Below, one piece after another: positions 7,998 through 14,553 of a stretch of 14,553 nucleotides of DNA. A program made the translations under genes and the position numbers. Source of the stretch: an uncultured Lachnospiraceae bacterium. Its GTDB lineage: Bacteria > Bacillota_A > Clostridia > Lachnospirales > Lachnospiraceae. The DNA lies in contig CAJUGZ010000083.1 in the NCBI GenBank assembly GCA_910585855.1, positions 1-14,553 of the forward strand. The letters are read 5' to 3'. The notes below the pieces were generated by a model. That model was not told where the DNA came from. It made no database searches and worked only from the letters and a program-made list of their open reading frames with translations. Numbering within the stretch: position 1 is the first letter of the stretch; each line of letters begins with the position of its first letter.

Positions 7998-8558
7998 TTA
8001 ATGCTGCAAAATCTGAACACTGCTTTCCGTCAAAATCAAATCTGGCTGTATATCAAACACCTCAAAAGGAACTTTTTGAAACACCTGAAACTGATAAGCC
8101 AAAGCAATTTTAAAATGCCGATTCGGACGTTCCAAATAACGGTCATAATACCCACCCCCATATCCAATCCGATGATTTTCCCGATCAAAAGCAACTCCGG
8201 GCATAATCAAAAGCGCATCCATATCCTCAGCTAAAACTCCACCAACCGGTTCAAGCACCCCATAAGTCCCCGGCTGCAGCATATGATACCCCTCAAAATA
8301 ATAAAACTCCACCATTCCATGTTCCACCCGAGGCACAGCCACCCTCTTTCCGTCACTAAGTGCCCGCCGAATAATTGGCTTTGTCTTTACTTCATTTCGA
8401 AAATCAATATAACAATATATTGTATCCGCCCTCTTATATTCCTCCATCTGAAGCAGCCTTTCAGAAATAGCAATACTCTTCATCACAGCACTTTCTTCCG
8501 ATAAAGACATCCGATACCCCCGTACCACCTTACGAATCTCTTCCTTCGATACCATCAT
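7998..8558 (-). CDS. 5-formyltetrahydrofolate cyclo-ligase
   Basis: ATP-dependent conversion of 5-formyl-THF (folinic acid) to 5,10-methenyl-THF, returning a storage or inhibitory folate to one-carbon metabolism. The 186-residue size fits the family. Seen motifs: the N-terminal KEEIRKVVRGYRMSLS helix, ADTIYCYIDFRNEV near 44-57, KRVAVPRV at 71-78, LIMPGVAFD at 117-125 and the family's GYGGGYYDRYL at 132-142, which forms the phosphate-binding loop. Two ATGs open the frame. AAAGGA lies 11 nt before the first (8558), which I chose. It starts 4 bp after the YnzC-like gene stops and is followed by proA after 55 bp, so it belongs to the same transcript. The link to proline genes looks like operon packing rather than a shared pathway. 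Confidence 0.95.
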   Translation of the reverse strand: MMVSKEEIRKVVRGYRMSLSEESAVMKSIAISERLLQMEEYKRADTIYCYIDFRNEVKTKPIIRRALSDGKRVAVPRVEHGMVEFYYFEGYHMLQPGTYGVLEPVGGVLAEDMDALLIMPGVAFDRENHRIGYGGGYYDRYLERPNRHFKIALAYQFQVFQKVPFEVFDIQPDLILTESSVQILQH

Positions 8559-8562
8559 ATCA

Positions 8563-8775
8563 CTAATTATCCTTTCTTACTTTTGATAACTCCGTAATCG
8601 TTCCGTCAGCCTCCTGTATCAACACCGAATCTAACGTACTCTTCAAATTACTCTTCATAGCCTGAATATACTCATAACGAAGCACAGCCTGTTCCTTCTT
8701 CTCCTCCTCCGTCAATCCCTCTCGACGAGATTTATGATACAACTCATTAATCCGTGCAATTTTTTGACTATCCAT
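8563..8775 (-). CDS. YnzC/DUF896 family small protein
   Basis: A 70-residue, highly charged, mostly helical cytoplasmic protein. The string KIARINELYHKSRREGLTEEEKKEQ followed by LRYEYIQAMKSNLKSTLDS is the DUF896 (YnzC) pattern: a two-helix hairpin whose turn is GLTEEE (residues 20-25), then a less ordered tail. B. subtilis YnzC is its best-known relative. Family function is not established; in B. subtilis the neighbouring yneA operon context is SOS-related, but nothing here shows that. The start is the ATG at 8775, with GGAGG 5 nt upstream. An in-frame TTG at 8787 lies inside that ribosome-binding site and is rejected. The stop is 4 bp before the folate gene start. Confidence 0.9.
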   Translation of the reverse strand: MDSQKIARINELYHKSRREGLTEEEKKEQAVLRYEYIQAMKSNLKSTLDSVLIQEADGTITELSKVRKDN

Positions 8776-8850
8776 AAACACCTCCAAAAATCATTTACAA
8801 ACCAAAATCAAAATTATCTGCAAACTTTCAAAAATAACAATTCCATCCCC

Positions 8851-8856
8851 ATTATA
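8851..8856 (-). promoter_or_regulatory. Possible internal -10 box (TATAAT) before the YnzC-like gene
   Basis: A perfect TATAAT on the minus strand (8856-8851) lies in the 99-bp gap after the 395-residue gene. The sequence preceding it is TTTTG, but at 17 nt upstream there is only AATAAT, a poor -35. It could allow separate expression of the YnzC-like, folate and proA genes. A chance match in AT-rich sequence is equally possible. Confidence 0.25.
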
Positions 8857-8874
8857 CAAAACCTATCTCCAATA

Positions 8875-10062
8875 TTATTCCACAAACAAGCAAAGTCCCT
8901 CCTCCTCAAAAACTACCGCATACACCTTCCCCTTCTCCCGCAAAACCCGCTCCTTCCCCGGCAGCAAATATACCTCACACCAACACTTCCCTTTTCCAAA
9001 AAGCATCTTTTTCTGCACTTCTTCCACCACAGCAATTCCCCGATCTATCTGAAAAATCTGCTGTTCTTTTTCAAAAGAAAATTCCCCGCATCGTTTCCGT
9101 ATATTATAAAAAGAGCTTCCATCCTCCGTATCCCGCCTGATATAAGGCACAGATCGAATCACAAAAGTATCCGCTGCCTGCTCTGCTGCTGTAATACCGG
9201 CTTTCTCACAAATCTCAGCCTTTTTTTCTTTATAATGATAAAAAACAACCTCTTCCTTTTCTTCCTGTAAAAATACTTTGGAATACATCAAAACCTCATC
9301 TTCCACATGCATATGAACCAATGTCTTATCCCATCTGGTTTCCTCTATCACATCCATATAGACCGTTTTTTGTTTTAATAAAATATCCGATATCATCTGC
9401 TGAATATTTAAAAATCCAATCCGCTCAGGATAGACTTCCCGTTCTGCCAACAGTTGATACCGATTTTCTTCCAAAAGATTTACCCCTGTCTTAACTGCAC
9501 AAACATTTTTTGTTACCATCTGCATCTGTTCGATTCCCGCCTGAGAAAACCAAACATCTGTTACAGGAATTGCCTTCTTCTCTTCCACACTATACAGCTT
9601 TAATTCAAAATCCAAAAAACCGGAATAGCTTTCTGTTTCATTACTTTTTACATACATATATTGAACCAGCAGATAATTTTCATTCAATAAAAATACTACC
9701 GTCTTTTTATGCGAAGAATATAAAAGCATATTTTCCTTATCTTCATAAAGAAGTTCCACTGCTTTCGTCTGATCCTGATAGCGATACAATTCTACTTTTA
9801 TCAGATCCTTTTCTATCATATGACAACTGGTAAAATAACAGCACCCCTCTGATGGCTGCAGTACCCGAATATCCCAAATCGAATATTTTACAATATTTGG
9901 TGCTATTTCTTCTTTTTGATTTTGTACAATATCATACACCTCAAACCGTTTCGAAAGATATTCTCCCAATCGTTTCTCTCCGTCTGATATACATAAAAAC
10001 CGATCCTGACCCAACGGCAGATAGCTGCTTCCTTTCTGACTTTTTACAATACGTATCTCCAT
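8875..10062 (-). CDS. Uncharacterised 395-residue protein between proB and the YnzC-like gene
   Basis: I do not recognise a family. The protein has no signal peptide and no membrane segment, so it is probably cytoplasmic. It is rich in Glu, Lys, Tyr and Val with many short alternating hydrophobic stretches (for example FRCISDG-like and LLLVQYMYV-like runs), which suggests a mainly beta structure such as a propeller or repeated sheet. That is inference from composition only. Several cysteines occur (GCCYFTSC near 82-89, KCWC near 357-360) but no metal-site spacing is repeated. The ATG at 10062 is preferred, with GGAGG only 4 nt upstream. An open extension to 10212 overlaps the end of proB, has a hydrophobic, non-matching character and is rejected. 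It starts 31 bp after proB and is likely cotranscribed with it. Same base composition as its neighbours, so no sign of transfer. Confidence 0.8.
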   Translation of the reverse strand: MEIRIVKSQKGSSYLPLGQDRFLCISDGEKRLGEYLSKRFEVYDIVQNQKEEIAPNIVKYSIWDIRVLQPSEGCCYFTSCHMIEKDLIKVELYRYQDQTKAVELLYEDKENMLLYSSHKKTVVFLLNENYLLVQYMYVKSNETESYSGFLDFELKLYSVEEKKAIPVTDVWFSQAGIEQMQMVTKNVCAVKTGVNLLEENRYQLLAEREVYPERIGFLNIQQMISDILLKQKTVYMDVIEETRWDKTLVHMHVEDEVLMYSKVFLQEEKEEVVFYHYKEKKAEICEKAGITAAEQAADTFVIRSVPYIRRDTEDGSSFYNIRKRCGEFSFEKEQQIFQIDRGIAVVEEVQKKMLFGKGKCWCEVYLLPGKERVLREKGKVYAVVFEEEGLCLFVE

Positions 10063-10093
10063 GCACCCTCCATTTATTTTGTAATTTTGCACG

Positions 10094-10936
10094 TTAATCC
10101 GCCAGATAATCCAACAAATCAAAATCTTTGTTCTTATGGGCAAGAAACAACGTTCCAATCCGTTCTCCACGTAAAATCCGATAAATAACACCGGTATCCT
10201 TTGCATTTGCAATTACCATATCTGCTCCAGAATCTGTAGCAATTCGGGCAGCCGCAATCTTTGCTGACATTCCGCCAGTCCCTACCGATCCAATCGAATT
10301 CTTTCCCATCTTTAACAATTCTTCTGTAATCTCCGGCACAAAATCCACAAACTCTGCACTGGGATTTTGATTAGGATCATCGGTAAATAACCCGTCAATA
10401 TCAGACAATAAAATCAAAAGATCGGCTCGAATCAACCCTGCCACAATCGCAGAAAGGCGATCATTATCTCCAAACTCAATCTCATATGTAGAAACTGTAT
10501 CATTTTCATTGACAATCGGAATCACGCCAAGCTGCAGCAGCTCTTCAAATGTATTTCTGGCATTATATCTGGAAAGTTCATTTACCATTGTTGTTTTTGT
10601 AATCAAAATCTGCGCTGAAAGCTGTCCATACTCGGCAAATAACTTTTGATAAATCATCATTAAATTAGCTTGTCCCACCGCTGCACAAGCCTGCTTTAAA
10701 GAAATTTTCTTTGGACGCTCCATCAACCCTAACGACTTTCTCCCTACCGCAATCGCCCCGGAAGAAACCAGTACAACGTCCATTCCCTGATTGCGAAGAT
10801 CACAAAGCGTTCGAACCAGTTTCTCTAATTTCTGCATATTTAAATTTCCGGTAATCTCATGTGTCAGTGAGGAAGAACCAATCTTAACCACAACACGTTT
10901 TTTATTTTTTAACCGTTCCCTCTCTGTTTCATTCAT
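10094..10936 (-). CDS. proB: Glutamate 5-kinase (short form without PUA domain)
   Basis: First and feedback-controlled step of proline synthesis: ATP-dependent phosphorylation of glutamate to gamma-glutamyl phosphate, passed to ProA. Amino-acid-kinase motifs are all present: VVKIGSSSL (16-24), VSSGAIAVG (57-65), VNENDTVST (142-150), FGDNDRLSA (155-163), LSDIDGLFT (177-185) and GTGGMSAK (219-226). The protein ends at residue 280, shortly after the kinase domain. E. coli ProB is 367 residues and has a C-terminal PUA domain, which is absent here. Short forms are known in other Firmicutes, so this is not a truncation. The ATG at 10936 has AGGAGG but at an unusually long 15 nt spacing; no closer in-frame start exists. 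It follows the large flavoprotein by 43 bp. No proline T-box or similar leader is visible. Confidence 0.96.
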   Translation of the reverse strand: MNETERERLKNKKRVVVKIGSSSLTHEITGNLNMQKLEKLVRTLCDLRNQGMDVVLVSSGAIAVGRKSLGLMERPKKISLKQACAAVGQANLMMIYQKLFAEYGQLSAQILITKTTMVNELSRYNARNTFEELLQLGVIPIVNENDTVSTYEIEFGDNDRLSAIVAGLIRADLLILLSDIDGLFTDDPNQNPSAEFVDFVPEITEELLKMGKNSIGSVGTGGMSAKIAAARIATDSGADMVIANAKDTGVIYRILRGERIGTLFLAHKNKDFDLLDYLAD

Positions 10937-10979
10937 AATAAAATTTCTTTTCCTCCTTTTTTATCCCTTATTTTATGTC

Positions 10980-12599
10980 TTATTTTAACGGAGCATACTT
11001 TACCGCAATCGCCTCTGCTATCCTTATTCCGTCCATAGCCGCAGAAGTAATTCCTCCTGCATAGCCAGCTCCCTCTCCGCAGGGATAAAGCCCCAATATA
11101 CTGCTTTCCATTTTCGTATTTCTCCAGATACGAACCGGTGAAGATGTCCGGCTCTCGACTCCAAGCAAAAGTGCATCTTCCCGGTCAAATCCTGCGATCT
11201 TTTTACCAAAATCCGAAATTCCTTCTTCCAGTGCCTGACAAATCTCCAAAGGAAGCACATCTTTTAGATTGGCAAATGCATACCCTCCTTTTACATTTGG
11301 CAAAACTCCTCCCAGCCGCTCTGACCTTTGATTCTTTTTTAAATCTCCATATAGCTGCAAAGGAATCTTTCCATTTCCTGCAAGATAAGCCGCTTCTTCT
11401 AACTGTCTTTGAAAAGCAATCCCAGAAAGCACAGAATCCCCCGGAAAATCCTTTGGCGTTACAGATACAATCAATGCACTGTTTGCATTTTCTCCATTTC
11501 TGTCATAATAACTCATCCCATTTACTGCAAGCCGCCCCTCCTCAGAAGAAGCATCCACTACATATCCGCCCGGACACATACAAAAAGAATAAACATCCCT
11601 GCCATTTGAAGCATGATAAGTCAGCTTATAATCTGCCGCCGAAAGACCGTCCACTTTCTCCGCTCCATACTGAGCCAAATTAATCTGTTTCTGCGGATGT
11701 TCAATTCGAATACCAACAGCAAATGCCTTTGCCGACATTAAAACTGCTGCCTTTTCCAACATAGCAAATGTATCTCTTGCACTGTGTCCAATCGCAAGCA
11801 CTGCTGCCTGACAAGGAATCCGTTCTCTGTCATTTACTATCACCGCCTGAAGAACTCTCTCTTTTTCCGCTGCTATTGTTTCAAATCCCGTTACCTGACT
11901 CAGAAACCGAACCTCGCCCCCATATCCTTCTATCTGCTGTCGAATGGTTTTTACCACCTGACGCAATCGATCCGTTCCGATATGCGGCTTATTTTGATAA
12001 AGAATTTCCTTTGGTGCTCCAGCATCTGCCAACACTTCCAACACTTTTCGATTTCTTCCATCTACATCCTTTACCAAAGTATTTAACTTTCCATCCGAAA
12101 ATGTTCCCGCACCGCCCTCTCCAAACTGCACATTCGAAGAAAGATGCAGTCCTTTCCCCTCCCAAAACTCTGCCACTGTACGAGTGCGGGAATCCACATC
12201 TTCTCCTCTTTCCAAAATCAAAGGACAATACCCATGTTCCGCAAGAAAAAGCCCGCAAAATAACCCAGCCGGACCACTCCCAATCACAATAGGACGGTTT
12301 TTCAGCTTCTGTTTACCACAACTAGGAAATTGATAACTCCTCTCCGTAACCAGACTAATATTTGCCGACTTTTTTATTTTTCGCAGAACGTCTGCCTCAT
12401 TTATCACTTTTACATCTACAGAATAAACTAACTTTATAAAAGGCTTCTTTCTGGCATCAATCGAACTTTTTACAATACGCCACATCTTTAACTGCTCTTT
12501 TTTTATCCGCAAAACAGACAAAATCTTTTCTTCTAACTGTCCCATTGAATGAGTAGGTTCTAATTTTATCTGCTGTATCCGTATCACATTTCTCACCAC
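10980..12599 (-). CDS. FAD-dependent dehydrogenase-like protein (COG2509 type)
   Basis: A 539-residue flavoprotein of unknown substrate. Residues 1-100 form a small N-terminal domain (IRIQQIKLEP.., KSSIDARKKP). A dinucleotide-binding loop follows, IGSGPAGLFCG at about 106-116, then NVQFGEGGAGTFSDGKL at 156-172, FCMCPGGYVV near 339-348, GVESRTSSPVRIWR near 480-493, and a C-terminal FAD-contact block PCGEGAGYAGGITSAAMDG at 506-524. These are the hallmarks of the uncharacterised FAD-dependent protein family common in Clostridia. The first in-frame start is a GTG at 12599, 5 bp after the preceding stop. A GTG at 12587 (giving M-I-R-I-Q-Q) fits the family's usual N-terminus equally well, and neither has a strong Shine-Dalgarno site. 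Translational coupling to the upstream gene is likely. Confidence 0.88.
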   Translation of the reverse strand: MVRNVIRIQQIKLEPTHSMGQLEEKILSVLRIKKEQLKMWRIVKSSIDARKKPFIKLVYSVDVKVINEADVLRKIKKSANISLVTERSYQFPSCGKQKLKNRPIVIGSGPAGLFCGLFLAEHGYCPLILERGEDVDSRTRTVAEFWEGKGLHLSSNVQFGEGGAGTFSDGKLNTLVKDVDGRNRKVLEVLADAGAPKEILYQNKPHIGTDRLRQVVKTIRQQIEGYGGEVRFLSQVTGFETIAAEKERVLQAVIVNDRERIPCQAAVLAIGHSARDTFAMLEKAAVLMSAKAFAVGIRIEHPQKQINLAQYGAEKVDGLSAADYKLTYHASNGRDVYSFCMCPGGYVVDASSEEGRLAVNGMSYYDRNGENANSALIVSVTPKDFPGDSVLSGIAFQRQLEEAAYLAGNGKIPLQLYGDLKKNQRSERLGGVLPNVKGGYAFANLKDVLPLEICQALEEGISDFGKKIAGFDREDALLLGVESRTSSPVRIWRNTKMESSILGLYPCGEGAGYAGGITSAAMDGIRIAEAIAVKYAPLK

Positions 12600-12604
12600 A
12601 CTCT

Positions 12605-13846
12605 CTAAACGGAAATACCCTTTCCCGCTAAAAATCCACTAGACCAAGCCCACTGCAGATTATATCCTCCGCACGCCCCATCCACATCCAAGATTTCTCC
12701 CGCAAAATAAAGCCCCTTCCTCTTTTTCGACTCCAATGTCTGTGCCTTCACTTCCTGCGTATCCACTCCGCCGGAACAGACCTGTGCCTGCTCCATTCCC
12801 CGATACCCCGTCATAACAACCAAAAATGTTTTTAAACAAGAAAGCAGCCGTTCCAACGATTCATCCGATACAGTCCGCTTGCCCCGCTCCACTTTTGCAC
12901 AAGCCAAAATCTCCAGCACAACCTTACGATTTAAAAAGCCCGTCAGCACTTCTTCTATCGTCTTTTGATAATGCCCTAACTGCCGCAATATTAATTTTCT
13001 GCAATCCTCTTTTTCCAAATCTGGCAAAAAATCAATCTCCACCCAAACCTTTTCTCCCTTTTCAAAAGCCCGAACCGCATATCGGCTAAATTGAAAAACC
13101 GGAATACCAGACAATCCATACTCCGTGATCTGCAATTCACCCCGCTCAGAAAAAACCTCCTTTTCCCCAATCCAAAGCCGTAAAACAGTTTCTGCCCGAA
13201 CACCTGCCATTTTTTTCAATGCCTGTCCAAAATATCCGTCCTTTCCCACAATCGGACAAAGCGCAGGCAAAGGCGGTATCAAACGATGCCCTAAGCTTGC
13301 CGCCAAAGTATAGCCGCTTCCATCAGAACCGGTTTTTGGCGCTGCCATCGATCCAGTACAAAGAATCACCTGATTTCCGAAAAATTCCCGTCCATCCTTT
13401 AAAAAACAAGAAAATCCCTGTTTTTCCTGCTGTATGCTCTCTGCCCTTGCCTCTGTTTCGACCCTTACCCGAAGCCGTTCTACTTCTTTCTTTAAAATCA
13501 AAAGTACCGTAGCTGCCTGCCCCGAAAAAGGATAAAAATACCCGTTTTTCTCTTTTATCTGCATCCCAAGCTCCGAAAAAAACATTAAAGTATCTTCCCA
13601 AGTAAACTGTTCTAATGCAAATTTAGGAAATCCTTCCCGCTCTGTCCGATACCATGCTTCTAAAGGCTGCTGTATTCGATTCGTAAAATTACAACGTCCG
13701 TTCCCTGTAACCAAAATCTTCTTTCCAAGCGATTCCTTCTGTTCTAACACAATCACTTTATTTCCCTGTCTGGCAGCAGAAATAGCTGCCATCATACCAG
13801 AAGCTCCACCACCAACAACAATGACTTTTCGCTTTTCTCTTATCAT
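12605..13846 (-). CDS. BaiN/RdsA-family NAD(P)/FAD-dependent oxidoreductase (HI0933/YhiN-like)
   Basis: A 413-residue flavoprotein. The N-terminal Rossmann loop VVGGGASGMMAA (about 10-21) binds the FAD ADP part. GKKILVTGNGRCNFTN (41-56) and the C-terminal block GLYFAGEILDVDGACGGYNLQWAWSSG (starting near 378) are signatures of the HI0933 family. Family members have been called aminoacetone oxidase-like and, in Clostridium scindens, BaiN is assigned to bile-acid ring reduction; the physiological substrate here cannot be inferred from sequence. The start is ATG with AAGGG about 8 nt upstream. It is the first gene after the promoter at 13939-13911 and abuts the second flavoprotein, which suggests the two flavoenzymes are made together. 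Confidence 0.9.
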   Translation of the reverse strand: MIREKRKVIVVGGGASGMMAAISAARQGNKVIVLEQKESLGKKILVTGNGRCNFTNRIQQPLEAWYRTEREGFPKFALEQFTWEDTLMFFSELGMQIKEKNGYFYPFSGQAATVLLILKKEVERLRVRVETEARAESIQQEKQGFSCFLKDGREFFGNQVILCTGSMAAPKTGSDGSGYTLAASLGHRLIPPLPALCPIVGKDGYFGQALKKMAGVRAETVLRLWIGEKEVFSERGELQITEYGLSGIPVFQFSRYAVRAFEKGEKVWVEIDFLPDLEKEDCRKLILRQLGHYQKTIEEVLTGFLNRKVVLEILACAKVERGKRTVSDESLERLLSCLKTFLVVMTGYRGMEQAQVCSGGVDTQEVKAQTLESKKRKGLYFAGEILDVDGACGGYNLQWAWSSGFLAGKGISV

Positions 13847-13910
13847 TTCAGCATCCCTTCTCTATCCTAAAAAAATGTACAATAGAAAATTTCAAAACGA
13901 TACATATTGT

Positions 13911-13939
13911 ATTATACTCCTGTACTGTAAAATCAGCAA
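13911..13939 (-). promoter_or_regulatory. Promoter of the flavoprotein-proBA run
   Basis: On the minus strand TTGCTG (13939-13934) and a perfect TATAAT (13916-13911) are separated by 17 nt. The -10 match and spacing are ideal for the housekeeping sigma factor, while the -35 matches only at TTG. Transcription would start near 13904 and leave a leader of about 58 nt before the ATG at 13846. No riboswitch-like structure is seen in that leader. Confidence 0.6.
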
Positions 13940-13976
13940 GTATAAGATACTTTTCCTTCAAATAAGACAGGTGGGC

Positions 13977-14324
13977 GGACGCCAGATGCGGAAACTATGG
14001 GCAGCCTGCTGTTCCGCTCTCCAAAAAGCAAGAAGTTCTAAGACTTCTGCATCATAGTACATCCAACCGTACAGACCGGGGCGCAATTCGCCCTTATGGT
14101 AGTCAAAACTTTACTGGCATACCAAAGGATATAATCCACTGCAATAAGATAGCTTCTCTTTTATACGGGCTAAACACACCCCTTTTTTTGCATATCCTGC
14201 ATAGAAGCAGGATATGCAAAAAATCTTAGATTTTCAAGCAGAAGTCAAGAACTTCTAACTTTTTTCCAAAGTCACTGCAGGCTGCCCATAGTTTCCGCAT
14301 CTGGCTGTTTCTTGACCCCGAAAC
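13977..14324 (-). repeat. Long inverted-repeat element, copy B (long form)
   Basis: A perfect 28-bp inverted repeat (13982-14009 against 14277-14304; 29 bp with the G13981-C14305 pair) encloses 267 nt. A second complementary segment lies inside (14031-14050 with 14238-14256, about 18 of 20 paired), then a small hairpin (14184-14223) and a 5-bp G/C hairpin (14079-14093). On the minus strand the element reads CGGGGTCAAGAAACAG, arm, AGTGACTTTGGAAAAAAG and so on to TGGCGTCC, matching copy A on the plus strand. No transposase or other protein is encoded. A spurious open frame can be read through the arm (QMRKLWAAC) in either direction. Function unknown: structured RNA, or non-autonomous mobile repeat. 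Confidence 0.85.
14184..14223. repeat. Perfect 17-bp hairpin inside copy B
   Basis: Seventeen bases (14184-14200, beginning with six T and ending ATCCTGC) are exactly complementary to 14207-14223, with a six-base loop ATAGAA. On both strands the T-run comes before the G/C stem and the A-run after it, which is the wrong way round for an intrinsic terminator in either direction. Copy A lacks this module. Confidence 0.85.
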
Positions 14325-14553
14325 AAAAAAAGAATAGCATCCAAACTAGTTTGTGCCTATCCCGATTCAAAATAAACGTTGACAGTTTCTACTATTATTC
14401 AACCATAATCAATAGCTATATCTAAGAGTTCTCATTTCCCGTTGACACGGCACGTTGCACTACATACAACGAACATGTTACTATTTTTCGGTCTGGGGTA
14501 CACAGCCGAAAGCCCAAGGGAGTGCTATGCAGGGTCATCATTTCCCGTCGGCA
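14325..14553. other. Unassigned, structured-looking sequence running off the right edge
   Basis: No complete gene is present. Three small inverted repeats lie close together: CCGT/ACGG (14439-14442, 14447-14450), CGTTG/CAACG (14453-14457, 14467-14471) and TTTCGG/CCGAAA (14486-14491, 14506-14511). The sequence TCATTTCCCGT recurs 106 bp apart (14432 and 14538). On the minus strand a frame is open from the edge to a stop at 14422 (43 codons, no recognised domain). A structured RNA or the 3-prime end of a gene with an overlapping RNA, as in IS200/IS605 tnpB elements, would look like this, but I cannot show it. Confidence 0.3.

Noticed and set aside
8734..9270. Plus-strand 178-codon frame
   Set aside because: Low-complexity, Phe/Leu/Pro/Asn-rich translation antisense to two better-supported genes.
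11138..11683. Plus-strand 181-codon frame and similar antisense frames at 11768-12292 and 3974-4429
   Set aside because: Shadows of strong minus-strand genes, with no domain and no ribosome-binding site.
13821..14057. Plus-strand 78-codon frame reading into the arm of copy B
   Set aside because: It begins inside the antisense of a flavoprotein gene, covers that gene's promoter and ends in the palindromic arm. The arm reads as the same peptide from either side, which is a repeat artefact.
14184..14223. Hairpin in copy B as an intrinsic terminator
   Set aside because: The T-run precedes the stem and the A-run follows it on both strands, so neither transcript would have a U-tract after the stem.
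14379..14409. TTGACA (14379) and CATAAT (14404) as a plus-strand promoter; a second TTGACA at 14442
   Set aside because: Spacing is 19 nt for the first and the -10 of the second is weak (TACAAC). No gene follows on the plus strand within the window.
1..14553. CRISPR array, tRNA or rRNA gene, T-box or other riboswitch
   Set aside because: No regularly spaced direct repeats, no cloverleaf-like sequence and no specifier/antiterminator-type leader were seen before proB, mutS or miaB.

Overview
The window is a low-GC chromosomal stretch, most likely from a Clostridia/Lachnospiraceae-type Firmicute. This is inferred from AT-rich codon use, purine-rich Shine-Dalgarno sites, a ProB without its RNA-binding tail, a YnzC/DUF896 gene, and a miaB-mutS neighbourhood. 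I cannot name the species. All ten protein genes lie on the minus strand and read from right to left.

Right to left. 14553-14325 is unassigned, structured-looking sequence that runs off the edge. 14324-13977 is a large inverted-repeat element (copy B). A good promoter at 13939-13911 opens a tightly spaced run: a BaiN/RdsA-type flavoprotein, a second large flavoprotein (COG2509 type), proB (glutamate 5-kinase), an unrecognised 395-residue protein, a YnzC-like small protein, 5-formyltetrahydrofolate cyclo-ligase and proA (gamma-glutamyl phosphate reductase). This run ends at an intrinsic terminator (6646-6614). Next come miaB and a HAD phosphatase, which overlap or nearly touch and end at a second terminator (4452-4395). 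Last come mutS and a UDP-N-acetylhexosamine pyrophosphorylase-like gene. At 285-155 lies a compact inverted-repeat element (copy A), and at 82-1 the cut-off half of a third, diverged copy (C).

The genes are housekeeping: two enzymes of proline synthesis, folate salvage, tRNA modification, mismatch repair and nucleotide-sugar synthesis. No defence, phage or transposase gene is recognisable.

The unusual material is between and around the genes. Copies A and B are long hairpins with perfect 28-29 bp arms. The arms differ between copies at four positions, and every change is matched in the partner arm. Conserved sequence flanks the arms inside and outside. Copy C keeps the same flanking sequence around a quite different arm of the same length, and its partner arm must lie left of the window. 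B is exactly 217 bp longer than A, bounded by a repeated TTAGAA. The two terminators share sequence with each other and a TGGCGTC edge with A and B. This looks like a dispersed structured repeat family of unknown function.
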